From assembly GCA_019694675.1 (NCBI GenBank), contig JAIBBK010000025.1, positions 1-64,000 on the forward strand: a DNA stretch of 64,000 nt. The letters run 5' to 3'. The notes below the pieces were generated by a model, which was given only the letters and a program-made list of their open reading frames with translations, was not told where the DNA came from and made no database searches. Of the stretch, positions 45,253 to 54,346 are shown piece by piece. The position numbers and the translations under genes were made by a program. Source of the stretch: Ignavibacteria bacterium (GTDB taxonomy: Bacteria > Bacteroidota > Ignavibacteria > Tepidaquicellales > Tepidaquicellaceae). The stretch's first letter is position 1; every line of letters starts with the position of its first letter.

Positions 45253-46011
45253 CTACTCAGCTCCCCTGCTCTTGAGTAAGTACCTGTCAAGGCTGAAGTT
45301 CTCTCCGAGATAGTACTTCCTCACCATTTCATCCTCAGCAAGATCCTTTGCAATCCCGGACCTGAATATCTTTCCGTCAATCAGTATGTAAGCCCTGTCA
45401 ACGATCGAGAGAGTTTCATGGACATTGTGATCTGTAATGAGGATCCCAATCCCTTCATTCTTAAGATTCTGCACGATCCTCATTATCTCCTCTGATGCTA
45501 TCGGATCGATCCCCGCAAACGGTTCATCCAGCAATATGAACTTCGGATCCGAAGCAAGGCATCTTGCGATCTCAGTCCTTCTCCTCTCTCCTCCCGAAAG
45601 AACATATCCTTTGGAATCCCTGACCTTCTCCAGTTTGAATTCGGCAATGAGTTCTTCCGCTCTCTTTTGCCTCGCGGGCTTATCCAGATCGCTGAACTGA
45701 AGGATCGACATAATGTTGTCATAAACGCTCATTCTCCGGAACACCGATGCCTCCTGAGGCAGATAACCAATTCCGAGACGCGCCCGCCTGTACATTGGAA
45801 GAGAAGTGATCTCTTCCTTGTCCAGTTCAATAACGCCTTCATTGGGCTTTACGATGCCGCAAATCATATAAAAAGTTGTCGTCTTGCCCGCTCCGTTGGG
45901 GCCAAGGAGTCCGACAATCTCGCCCTGCCTGAGTGAAAGCGATACATTGTTGACAACTTTTCTCTTCTTGTATTCCTTAACCAGCCCTCTTGCTGTAAGC
46001 TCGCTTTTCAA
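45253..46011 (-). CDS. lptB: LPS export ABC transporter ATP-binding protein
   Basis: A 252-aa ATPase of the LptB type that powers LPS transport from the inner membrane. Walker [15 protein letters not shown], signature [13 protein letters not shown], Walker [13 protein letters not shown] and the LptB-specific [16 protein letters not shown] are all present. It is the last gene of the GWxTD-YbbR-CPBP-pdxJ-lptB operon, eight bases after pdxJ, and is convergent with the FmdB gene. Confidence 0.95.
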   Translation of the reverse strand: MKSELTARGLVKEYKKRKVVNNVSLSLRQGEIVGLLGPNGAGKTTTFYMICGIVKPNEGVIELDKEEITSLPMYRRARLGIGYLPQEASVFRRMSVYDNIMSILQFSDLDKPARQKRAEELIAEFKLEKVRDSKGYVLSGGERRRTEIARCLASDPKFILLDEPFAGIDPIASEEIMRIVQNLKNEGIGILITDHNVHETLSIVDRAYILIDGKIFRSGIAKDLAEDEMVRKYYLGENFSLDRYLLKSRGAE

Positions 46012-46019
46012 TTTCTCCT

Positions 46020-46739
46020 TCAGCGGTTGCTTCTTACTATGGAGAGCATGTCTTCCACTGCCTTGTGCAGTCCGGTAAACACGGCTCTCGAAATGATTGA
46101 GTGGCCTATGCTGATCTCCTGGATCTCAGAAATGTTCAGTATCGGATGTACATTTGTATAGTTTAAGCCGTGACCTGCGGTTACAACAAGCCCCTGCTCA
46201 CTTGCCATTCTTGCAATCGAGCCGATCTTGCTTAATTCTGTGAGGATCTGTCTCTCGTTCCTGGCGTTGGCGTAAGTTCCGGTATGTATCTCAATAACCT
46301 GGGCGTTAAGTTCAATTGCCCCGTCAATCGCCTCCGGCTTTGGGTCTATGAACAAACTGACAGGAATCTCTTTCGATTGCAGTTCACCGATGACCTTTCG
46401 CAGGTTTTCCCTGTTTGCGTATATATCCAATCCGCCCTCGGTTGTAAGCTCCTTCCTCTTTTCGGGAACAAGCGTTACCAGATCAGGCAGTATTTCGATT
46501 GCAATTCCGAGCATTTCATCAGTAGCCGCCATCTCAAGGTCGAGCTTCGTATTGACAGTGTCCCGAAGCAGTCTCACATCCCTGTCATTTATATGCCTTC
46601 TGTCTTCCCTCAGGTGGCATACAATGCCGTCAGCTCCGGCAAGTTCACAAATTCCCGCGGCAATGACAGGATCCGGCTCGCGCTCTCCGCGCGCTTCGCG
46701 CAATGTGGCTACATGGTCAATGTTAATGGCTAGTTTCAT
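46020..46739 (-). CDS. pdxJ: Pyridoxine 5'-phosphate synthase
   Basis: A 239-aa PdxJ, which condenses 1-deoxyxylulose 5-phosphate and 3-amino-2-oxopropyl phosphate to pyridoxine phosphate. The start [17 protein letters not shown], the middle HLREDRRHI and [13 protein letters not shown] are diagnostic. Normal length. Confidence 0.96.
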   Translation of the reverse strand: MKLAINIDHVATLREARGEREPDPVIAAGICELAGADGIVCHLREDRRHINDRDVRLLRDTVNTKLDLEMAATDEMLGIAIEILPDLVTLVPEKRKELTTEGGLDIYANRENLRKVIGELQSKEIPVSLFIDPKPEAIDGAIELNAQVIEIHTGTYANARNERQILTELSKIGSIARMASEQGLVVTAGHGLNYTNVHPILNISEIQEISIGHSIISRAVFTGLHKAVEDMLSIVRSNR

Positions 46740-46781
46740 GGAGGTCCTGTGTTTACGGATTTAAGAATAAGAAAACAAATC

Positions 46782-47504
46782 TCAAATGGCGCCTGATGAT
46801 CTCAGGATTGAAAGGGAGTCAATTAACAGCATAACGATCCAGTGAAGTATCCAGCAATAAATGAATGACCCGCTTCTGAGGGCCTGCAATCCAAGTATTA
46901 TTCCTGCGAAGATCGAGGCAAACAGTTCCAGTTCAGGCTTTCCTTTGTGCAAGATAAAGAACGGTATCATCTGTATAAATACCGAATAGTATCCGAACCG
47001 TGGCTTGAGGCCGAACAGCATGTAGCCTCTCCAGAAGAATTCCCATCCAAGCATGTAGATCAGAATGCAAAGCTCATAGATAACAAACATGCTGAGGCTC
47101 TCTCCGGCCTTCTTTCCTCCCTGTGGATAAGCATTCATGAATTCTTTTGTACCGGAAATGACAATTATAACAACTACCATTACCGCGAGAAACAAGACTG
47201 AGGTAACAACACCAAACCTGACATCTCCAAGCCTGAAACCGTAGTCACTCAGTTTTTCCTTAAGGACAAACCTGATGAGCACTGCCGGAATTGCAAACAT
47301 TATGAAACCGTCTGCAAGAAACCAGTAGATCCTTGACAGAAGCTTGTCTGTACCGAAATGATCATAATAGAAAGAAGGGCTGCCGAATGCTATCGACACG
47401 AATGTGATCACTGCCGAAGTAAGCAGGATGAAGACCGTCTTGAAGTCAAGTTTCTTTAATTCCGACCAGGCGGTGAGAACTTCAGTTCTGAAGTATTCTA
47501 TCAA
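46782..47504 (-). CDS. CPBP-family intramembrane protein, variant active motif
   Basis: A 240-aa protein with about six to eight membrane helices. The CPBP (CAAX protease and bacteriocin-processing) motifs are present in altered form: GWEFFWRGYML has Trp in place of the first Glu of EExxxR, while the second Glu and Arg remain. FFILHKGKPE and ILHWIVMLL carry the two His. It may be a Rce1-like protease with a reduced active site, or an inactive relative. It lies 6 bases upstream-adjacent to the YbbR gene in the operon. Confidence 0.75.
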   Translation of the reverse strand: MIEYFRTEVLTAWSELKKLDFKTVFILLTSAVITFVSIAFGSPSFYYDHFGTDKLLSRIYWFLADGFIMFAIPAVLIRFVLKEKLSDYGFRLGDVRFGVVTSVLFLAVMVVVIIVISGTKEFMNAYPQGGKKAGESLSMFVIYELCILIYMLGWEFFWRGYMLFGLKPRFGYYSVFIQMIPFFILHKGKPELELFASIFAGIILGLQALRSGSFIYCWILHWIVMLLIDSLSILRSSGAI

Positions 47505-47510
47505 TGTCCG

Positions 47511-48428
47511 TCAAAATTTCTTCTTGATGATGTACTGCAGTTTCTGCGGCTCAGACTTAAGCAGAGTGGTTTCCTCGGGTATCAGAATCTGAGGGACTAT
47601 GAAACCCAACGTATCCTCCTCAATGGCTTCAAACTCCAGGATGGCCGAAACATCTGTGGGAAGGATCCGGGCGAGCTGATCAACTCCTCCCCTGACAGAC
47701 ACACTGATCTTTGGCGGGATCACAAGCACCTCCTTATCATCCGGAACTCCGTTCACAGAGATAAGAACATCTTCAATTGTCTTCTCCGCAGAAAGCTGAA
47801 TGTTGTACCTGAAGTCAACGAACTTGATGCCGTACTTCAGCGAGTTTGGCAAGGTATCTTTGAGAGCTATCGTACCTGACAGCGGTGCATTGACATTCTC
47901 AAACACCCTCACTTCCGTGGGTATGAACCTGATCTTGCTCACTACATTGGCGGCGCCGGAAATTTCAATGGAATCGGGAGTGAGTTTGGGAGTCCCGACA
48001 ATTGCGTAGCCTTCTCTGAGATTTACCCTGATATTGTTTCTTACAGGAACCGTCTTTTCAAGGATCTTGTCAAACTCAATGTCAATTGTATCGGGATCTA
48101 TGGAAACGAGAGATACATCCGGGTTGAGATTAACTCTTTCGCTGACAAGTTGTTCAGTGGCAATCTTCGTGTCACGCTTATACTTTGACAGGTCAAGCGT
48201 ATATTTCAGATCCTTTGAGATCAGAACGCTGAGCAGATCCCAGCCTTTTCCCCTTACTGTTACATCTATCGAAGACGGCATATCTTCCGTAACCGCCTGA
48301 GACTTTCCTGTCCTGATCTCCAGAGGGATGGAGAGGTCGAGAGAATAGCTTTTGCTAAGACTGACGTATATCCATAGCGCCACGGAGAAGAGAAATGCAG
48401 CAATGAATATCGGAAGTTGTTTTTTCAA
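47511..48428 (-). CDS. YbbR-like domain protein
   Basis: A 305-aa protein anchored by one N-terminal membrane helix (IFIAAFLFSVALWIYV), with three or four YbbR-like beta domains outside. Such proteins include CdaR, the regulator of diadenylate cyclase CdaA; here no dacA gene is adjacent, so the partner is unclear. It lies between the GWxTD gene (5 bases upstream) and the CPBP gene. Confidence 0.82.
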   Translation of the reverse strand: MKKQLPIFIAAFLFSVALWIYVSLSKSYSLDLSIPLEIRTGKSQAVTEDMPSSIDVTVRGKGWDLLSVLISKDLKYTLDLSKYKRDTKIATEQLVSERVNLNPDVSLVSIDPDTIDIEFDKILEKTVPVRNNIRVNLREGYAIVGTPKLTPDSIEISGAANVVSKIRFIPTEVRVFENVNAPLSGTIALKDTLPNSLKYGIKFVDFRYNIQLSAEKTIEDVLISVNGVPDDKEVLVIPPKISVSVRGGVDQLARILPTDVSAILEFEAIEEDTLGFIVPQILIPEETTLLKSEPQKLQYIIKKKF

Positions 48429-48433
48429 GATGC

Positions 48434-49813
48434 TCAGGGTTTAAGCTGATCTCTCCAGTTCTGATTCTGAAGTTCATTTCTGAAAGTGCTGTTAACGAGC
48501 CAGTAGACTCCGGTCATGGGCTGCAGTTCAACGAAATCACACTCCCCGCCGCCCTCAACATTGTCATACTTCCATACTTCATAGCTTTTGGTTGAAGTTT
48601 CAAAAGGATACCGTTCAATATCATCAGGCTTGCCGTAGATAATGTATATTCTTCCCCTGTCCGACTTCCAGCCTTCCTTGAATGACTCTTTGAAATTCTT
48701 GTTTGCCTCGTTCACCCTCTTCAGATATTCAAATCTCGTTTCGAGTATCTGTGTTTCCGGTTTCGCATCCCTTGACTTCCAGAAACTGTAAATGAACTTT
48801 CTTTTGTCATCCAGTGATTTAAGCACTTCGTACTGGTCGTATTGCTTTTCAGGCATGATATAGATCATCCGTTCGACTTCTTTCTCAAGATCTTCTTCAG
48901 ACATCGCCGCAAACTCGCTCATAAGAAATCCGTCTGCCTTGTTCGGCTCATTCTTCGCTACCGTTTCCGAGAATATGTAGAACTTCTTGTCTTTAGCTGC
49001 CTTTTCGGTGCCGTCAGCGCCGATCACAGATGCTGTAAACAGGTAAGTGCCGCTCTGGAGAGTATCAACTTTGAAACTGCCGTAATCCGCCTTGGACGGT
49101 GCTTTTGTATTGAAGTTCTTTACATTGCGGATAATCGTATCGCCCTTGAGAAGCAGTACGGAATATATGATTGAGTATTTATCTCCCACATTCTCACTTG
49201 TCAATCCGTAGAACTCCAGGTAGTAGTTAGCATTGGGAAGATTCTTGCCAAATAGTCCGGATGGATTGGGAATGACTTCCAGAGTATTTTTGTAAAAAAC
49301 ACTCTTGTCGTTCGAGGATTTGGAAATCGCATTTGCCCATTCAATATCGCTTATCTCGCAATTTCCGGCGCTGTTGTTGTCAGCAATGAATTCCGTCTCA
49401 TAAGTCTCAACTTTCTCTTCATTTTCAAAATCACTTCCCCTGAGCGTAAGGACATAGGTGCCTGGATTCAGGATGAAATTCAACTGTCCTACAAGATTTT
49501 GCATAGAATTCTTGTCTGAGGTATCACGAACCACAGAAGGTGTCTTGTAAGTATTGGTGTGTACAATACTTCCGTCAAGCTTATTCTTGATTTCCACTTC
49601 GATCTTAACTGAAGCTGAGAAGGAAGCATCATCCTTAGTGTATTTCAGAAGTCTTTGAGGTACTGAGTAATACACTTCAAGAATTGACGCACCGCCCGGA
49701 TCGCGAAAGAGGGCGTAATCAAAACTGAAGAAAAGCTGACTGTTGTCTGCCTTCAGTACAAGGCTTGCCAATAGCAGAATGGCAGTGATGAGAGTTCGTA
49801 GTTTGGAAATCAT
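48434..49813 (-). CDS. GWxTD domain-containing secreted protein
   Basis: A 459-aa exported protein with a signal peptide (ISKLRTLITAILLLASLVLKA). The C-terminal part (about residues 330-450) is a GWxTD domain, here GWKSDRGRIYIIYGKPD, common in Bacteroidota/Acidobacteria envelope proteins of unknown function. I chose the ATG at 49813; the longer frame from 49843 begins in the loop of the upstream terminator hairpin (49827-49864). It is the first gene of the five-gene operon ending in lptB. Confidence 0.82.
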   Translation of the reverse strand: MISKLRTLITAILLLASLVLKADNSQLFFSFDYALFRDPGGASILEVYYSVPQRLLKYTKDDASFSASVKIEVEIKNKLDGSIVHTNTYKTPSVVRDTSDKNSMQNLVGQLNFILNPGTYVLTLRGSDFENEEKVETYETEFIADNNSAGNCEISDIEWANAISKSSNDKSVFYKNTLEVIPNPSGLFGKNLPNANYYLEFYGLTSENVGDKYSIIYSVLLLKGDTIIRNVKNFNTKAPSKADYGSFKVDTLQSGTYLFTASVIGADGTEKAAKDKKFYIFSETVAKNEPNKADGFLMSEFAAMSEEDLEKEVERMIYIMPEKQYDQYEVLKSLDDKRKFIYSFWKSRDAKPETQILETRFEYLKRVNEANKNFKESFKEGWKSDRGRIYIIYGKPDDIERYPFETSTKSYEVWKYDNVEGGGECDFVELQPMTGVYWLVNSTFRNELQNQNWRDQLKP

Positions 49814-49826
49814 TGTTTGCTTTAAA

Positions 49827-49864
49827 CTCAAAAAGGTAATCAAATCAATGATTACCTTTTTGAG
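49827..49864 (-). terminator. Terminator of the PorV-like gene
   Basis: A perfect 16-bp stem, CTCAAAAAGGTAATCA/TGATTACCTTTTTGAG, with a 6-base loop, then TTTAAA on the minus strand. It lies 23 bases after the PorV-like stop codon and ends 13 bases before the GWxTD gene start. U-rich sequence lies partly within the stem. Confidence 0.85.
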
Positions 49865-49887
49865 AAAATAGATTCGAGTTGTTGAGT

Positions 49888-50931
49888 TTAGAAGCCTACC
49901 TTCAGCGTGAAGAATTGGTTTGCATCAAATCTGTCGCTGGTAGGAAGCCTGTAAGCATAGTCAAAAGCAATATCAAAACTGCTGCTTACGCCATACCTTA
50001 GACCTGCACCAAAACTCGCACCTGTGAAAGCTCTGTCATCAGCATTATCCTGGCTGAACGCATATCCGCCTCTGAGGAAGAAGAGCTTGTCATAGTTGTA
50101 CTCGAGACCAAGATTGTAATCATCGCCTGAGAAGCTGTTGTTCTGGAAGGTTCCGTGAGCGATAAGGTTGTTTCTCTTATCGAGCCTGAAATCGTAGCTC
50201 AGGCCAAGCGAAAGCGCTGTCGGAAGCTCTGCATCCTCAAGCTGGATGTTTCTCGGCTCCTGCGGAGTTCCGTTCTGCGTTCCCGGCGGCTGAAAAAACT
50301 GCTCAAGATCCGGTCCTGAGAATGTCATTGAAGGTCCAAGGTTTTTCAGCGCTACTGCAAACTGAAGTCCGGAACCGATAACGTTATAGCTCAGGCCAAA
50401 ATCCATTGCAAATCCCGTTGCGTTTTCACGTGCGATCTTTTCATAGATCACCTTGGCTGTTGCACCGAAAGTGATCCTGTCAGTCATTTGCCTTGCGTAT
50501 GACAGCCCTGTGGTGATGTAGGTCGGAGAGAAAGTCTCACCGGTTCCTTCAGGATTGCTTACTGTTGTTACAGGAATGTCACCAAAGCTAAGCGCTCTGA
50601 CGGAAAGTGCAAATGTTCCGAGGTTTGGCACCTTGTAAGCTCCGGCAAAGTAATTGACGTTGATGTCTGCAATGTAGATCTGGCTTGAGAACATTGCTTC
50701 ACCCATTTTGGTGTTCATATTCGCAAGTCCGGAAGGATTCCAGTGCAGTGCATCAACCCCTGATACGGTAGCCAGATTTGCTCCACCCAATGCCGTGCCA
50801 ACGGAGCCAACAGGAATCAGCAACTCCCGAGCAGCGGACAACCCGTACTTGTTTTTCGGGCCTGCAAGCAGGCTGCCGGCGGTAACCAAGAGCAGCGCGA
50901 CAGCTAGCAGGTTTGTGTACTTATTTTTCAT
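49888..50931 (-). CDS. PorV/PorQ-family outer-membrane protein
   Basis: A 347-aa outer-membrane barrel of the PorV/PorQ family, with signal peptide (TNLLAVALLLVTAGSLLA) and the family motif VGSVGTALGGANLATVSGVDALHWNPSG. PorV shuttles T9SS cargo to the surface attachment complex. It ends in an aromatic residue (LKVGF). I chose the ATG at 50931 because AAGGAG stands ten bases ahead; the start at 50961 is less likely. Neighbouring genes encode T9SS-type cargo, which supports the link. Confidence 0.85.
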   Translation of the reverse strand: MKNKYTNLLAVALLLVTAGSLLAGPKNKYGLSAARELLIPVGSVGTALGGANLATVSGVDALHWNPSGLANMNTKMGEAMFSSQIYIADINVNYFAGAYKVPNLGTFALSVRALSFGDIPVTTVSNPEGTGETFSPTYITTGLSYARQMTDRITFGATAKVIYEKIARENATGFAMDFGLSYNVIGSGLQFAVALKNLGPSMTFSGPDLEQFFQPPGTQNGTPQEPRNIQLEDAELPTALSLGLSYDFRLDKRNNLIAHGTFQNNSFSGDDYNLGLEYNYDKLFFLRGGYAFSQDNADDRAFTGASFGAGLRYGVSSSFDIAFDYAYRLPTSDRFDANQFFTLKVGF

Positions 50932-50969
50932 CTTTAGTTGCTCCTTAAAATTATTTTTCATTTTACCAC

Positions 50970-50995
50970 TGCCTGCGCCTTTGCAGGCGCAGGCA
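50970..50995 (-). terminator. GC-rich hairpin between cargo gene and PorV-like gene
   Basis: TGCCTGCGCCT pairs with AGGCGCAGGCA across a 4-base loop, an 11-bp perfect stem. It starts 10 bases after the stop of the large cargo gene. There is no U-tract, so it may reduce read-through only partly or protect the mRNA 3' end, leaving both genes in one transcript. Confidence 0.55.
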
Positions 50996-51004
50996 ATGAG
51001 TGAA

Positions 51005-54000
51005 TTAGAATGTTTGAATTCTTTCCGTCGGCGCGAATATCGCGATCTTCAATGTCTTTGCACCTATGGAGCCTGCATCAACATATGCGATATACATACC
51101 GCTGGCAACCGGAATTTGATTGGCATTCTGCAAATCCCATCTTTCGAGGGAGTTATTTGGATCGTTATTGTCTCTGACAATTTTCCTTACCAATATTCCG
51201 TCAAGCGTATAGATGTAGATCGTGCATTTTGGCGGAAGATTGCTGAAGTAAATGAACCTGTCAAACGGATCGGTCTCAAGACTGCTGCCGCCGAAATACG
51301 GGTTCGGGAATACTCCAACCTTGTCAATCTTCGAAGATGCGACTGCATCGTCATTGGTTTGAGTGCCCGTTACATTCCAGGAATATCTCATCGGATAGCC
51401 CGGAACGAAATTGGGTTTCGTGATCCTGTAAGGTGTAACTGTCAGTGTTCCTGAAATTGATTCCAGGGTCACACCGCTTCTGAGTCGCGGCAACCATCCG
51501 TACATAACGTCCATGGCCGGGAATCCAAGCGTCGGGCTTGCCAATCCCGGATTCTTGTTGGTATAGTTGTTGTCCGGATTCGGGTTATAGACAGAGGCAA
51601 GAATGTATGTGAACTCGTAGCCTCCGAGCTTCTCGAAGTTGTTAGCTGTTCCGCCCTTCGGATTCCAAGTTCCGCTGTTATCAGCATCCATAAAGGCAAC
51701 ATTCATTTGCCTTGGCGCACCGCCGGTTGAATCAAGTTCATCAACCATGAATGCGCTGAATGGAACATCAACCATGTTATTGTACGGAGTGTTCGTATAG
51801 TTCGTATCCGTCGGCACATACCTGTAAGCTTTTGATGTGAATTCCGGACCGAACTTTATCTGGATCTTTCTCAGAGGGCCTCCGTTCAGAATCGGGCTGG
51901 TGCCTGTCTGAACAAAATTTTGCCCGTTCGCTTTAACCCTGGAGGTGCTGTTCCTGAATGTACCGTTTGTCGGGAAGCTCATTCCAAGGCTTCGGCTCTG
52001 AAATTGCCTGTTGGTGATTATCTTTGCTGTCTTCACTGCATTTGTGTCCGGGCCAACGAACCATTCACCGCCGGGCGGGTCATATGTCCATGCGATTTGT
52101 CTAGATTTTGTACTGTCAGATGGAAGACCCGGATCAGGAACAAGACCAGAATCACTAATCACCTGATGAATCATCAGGAAGCCGTCAATTGTCCTTGCTG
52201 TATCCTGTGTTCCGGAGAAGTCATCAATGTTCTCATACAGCAATTCCCTGCTGCCGCCGCTCAATGTCCTGTAAAGCGACCAGGTCGGACGTGCATTGGT
52301 ACCGCCGTAAACTGATTCATAGGCTGCGGACTTCAGATTCAGAGGCTCAATGATTATAGGCATTACGCCTAGGTCTCTATTGCTTGTGTAAACTGTATCA
52401 CCCAAGCCGTAATTGACCTGTGTTCCCGCGCTTAATGTCTGCGGGATCACCTGAATCACACATGACTGGACAGGAGATTCATTTACCCTTGGTGTTATTC
52501 CGCCAATGGAATCGTAATAGTACGCCGTCACTGAATAATAGTAAGGTGTACCTGAAACTATGAAAGTGTTTGTGATGTAATCCTTGTCAAGTACTATGTA
52601 CCTGGATATTCCATTGTTTGTCCCTTTTTGAACAACAATAACAGCATATGTACCATACTCGGGCAACAAGACACTGTCTTTAATGTCTCCAATACCATCT
52701 ATAAGATCGTAGGTAGCAATCAGTGTTCTTTGCTCAGGAGTTGAACCATTAGTACCGGGCACAATCTGATACACGTTGTAACCCTGGAATCTGTAGACTC
52801 CGCCTGAAAGCTTATTGACAATGCTGTCGTTTCTTTCATTCTCATCGCCCCATGAGAGGTAAATTTTTCCGTTACCCGGAGCGTAAGATGATACGTTCGG
52901 ACATTTGGCGGCATCCGGAACTGCGAAGTTGTTGTCGAAGATTCTTTGGGCCAAATCATCTGCCTCTTTCAATGCCTTAACGCTCTTGAGGTTGTTTTCA
53001 CCCCTTGCAATTACCTGCGCAACAATGATTGACTGGGTATCACCAGGGTTCACTACCAAAGGACCGGAACATTGCATGAATCTTCTGTCTCCTCCGCTGG
53101 TTTCATTCCATCCACCACCGGTTGAAGGATCACCAGAGTAAGCAAAGGTTGTTGTATCTCCCCCCGGCGTAACCCATGGCGTTCCGTTCTTTTTGATGCC
53201 CTGAAGATTTAAATATGTCTCCCTGAAGTTTGATGGGTCACCTACACTTGGGTCACCGTTTGAGTAAGTGTTGAATGCTGAAACTCCAAGTTCTCTGAAG
53301 TTCGGCTTAACAATGAGATTGTTACTTCCCGGCGGCTGAAAATATCTGACGGTATCTCCGGGGCTTGGAACTATCGGTCCTCTGAAATAGTCAAATCCGA
53401 CTGCCGGAGGTGCAACGCCGTAGTTTGGATCATTGTTGTCAAAATTATATGTTATTCCAAGGTCAAGTGTTGTATCAACAGCACACGCATCGTCGTTTGC
53501 ATCACCAAGGTCATCATCAGTCCAAAGTGCAATATAGCACTTTGTCCACGGCTGATTACTTCTGTTAATGATCCTGAATTCCGAGAATGACATATTGCTG
53601 AGCGGACCGTTAACATTGTATGACCAGTTGGTCTGAAGGATTTGCGCTTTCAGCGGTGCCGTGCTTCCGGCATTGTTTCCGTGAGCGCTCGCATAACCGT
53701 CAGTGTAAGAGTAGAACATCGTTTGTGACCCTAGCAGAAGAGGATTGCCTGCGCTGTCAAGGTATGCACCCTGTCCGGCTGCAATCGTTCTCCATGGACC
53801 GTAATCCGATGTATCAGTTGAAGACAAATTATAGATCCTGTAGTTAGGATCATCATTTCCCTGTGGATTTCCGTTGTCGTCAACATATCCGGGGAGGTAT
53901 TCATAGTCATATTCAGCGATACAAACAAGAGTGTCGCCGTCAACTACTGCGCCAATCCAGATGCCGGATGCATATCTGGCAAACTTTGACTGGCCTTTGG

Positions 54001-54250
54001 GCCATTCAAAGCCGGAGTTACCCGTAGATGGATCTCTGTTAAAGGATCCGTTTGACCTGAACCACGTGCTGATCTGGTTTACATCCAGTTTCTTGGAATC
54101 TACCGCACGCAGATTATCAGGCGTTGACATAATCCTGTAGGGAGTGTTTCCAGTGTTATCCTGGCTCCTTGTCGGCTTGTCTTTGGGTTTCATCCCATAG
54201 GCAAAAACCAGGACAATCGGGATTATGAAAAACAATACTTTTTTTATCAT
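51005..54250 (-). CDS. Large secreted protein with C-terminal T9SS-type sorting domain
   Basis: A 1081-aa exported protein with signal peptide (VLFFIIPIVLVFAYG). Most of it is Asn/Gly/Thr-rich beta structure without a known enzyme motif. The last 95 residues (VGVFPNPYFGGSS near the start, then TIYIYTLDGILVRKI and SGMYIAYVDAG) match a T9SS type A-like sorting domain. It is probably displayed or released at the surface. It lies between the TonB receptor and the PorV-like gene. Confidence 0.8.
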   Translation of the reverse strand: MIKKVLFFIIPIVLVFAYGMKPKDKPTRSQDNTGNTPYRIMSTPDNLRAVDSKKLDVNQISTWFRSNGSFNRDPSTGNSGFEWPKGQSKFARYASGIWIGAVVDGDTLVCIAEYDYEYLPGYVDDNGNPQGNDDPNYRIYNLSSTDTSDYGPWRTIAAGQGAYLDSAGNPLLLGSQTMFYSYTDGYASAHGNNAGSTAPLKAQILQTNWSYNVNGPLSNMSFSEFRIINRSNQPWTKCYIALWTDDDLGDANDDACAVDTTLDLGITYNFDNNDPNYGVAPPAVGFDYFRGPIVPSPGDTVRYFQPPGSNNLIVKPNFRELGVSAFNTYSNGDPSVGDPSNFRETYLNLQGIKKNGTPWVTPGGDTTTFAYSGDPSTGGGWNETSGGDRRFMQCSGPLVVNPGDTQSIIVAQVIARGENNLKSVKALKEADDLAQRIFDNNFAVPDAAKCPNVSSYAPGNGKIYLSWGDENERNDSIVNKLSGGVYRFQGYNVYQIVPGTNGSTPEQRTLIATYDLIDGIGDIKDSVLLPEYGTYAVIVVQKGTNNGISRYIVLDKDYITNTFIVSGTPYYYSVTAYYYDSIGGITPRVNESPVQSCVIQVIPQTLSAGTQVNYGLGDTVYTSNRDLGVMPIIIEPLNLKSAAYESVYGGTNARPTWSLYRTLSGGSRELLYENIDDFSGTQDTARTIDGFLMIHQVISDSGLVPDPGLPSDSTKSRQIAWTYDPPGGEWFVGPDTNAVKTAKIITNRQFQSRSLGMSFPTNGTFRNSTSRVKANGQNFVQTGTSPILNGGPLRKIQIKFGPEFTSKAYRYVPTDTNYTNTPYNNMVDVPFSAFMVDELDSTGGAPRQMNVAFMDADNSGTWNPKGGTANNFEKLGGYEFTYILASVYNPNPDNNYTNKNPGLASPTLGFPAMDVMYGWLPRLRSGVTLESISGTLTVTPYRITKPNFVPGYPMRYSWNVTGTQTNDDAVASSKIDKVGVFPNPYFGGSSLETDPFDRFIYFSNLPPKCTIYIYTLDGILVRKIVRDNNDPNNSLERWDLQNANQIPVASGMYIAYVDAGSIGAKTLKIAIFAPTERIQTF

Positions 54251-54304
54251 CTTGGTAGCTTTTTAATATTTGAAAATTGTGAACAGACTCATTCATCAAC
54301 ACCC

Positions 54305-54333
54305 GGGTGCCTCCCGGTTTCCGGGAAGCACCC
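54305..54333 (-). terminator. Hairpin after the TonB-dependent receptor gene
   Basis: GGGTGC-TCCCGG pairs with CCGGGA-GCACCC across TTT, with one mismatch pair, 14 bases after the receptor stop codon. There is no U-tract, so it may be an RNA-stabilising hairpin between two cotranscribed genes. Confidence 0.5.
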
Positions 54334-54346
54334 AAGCTTATTTCGT

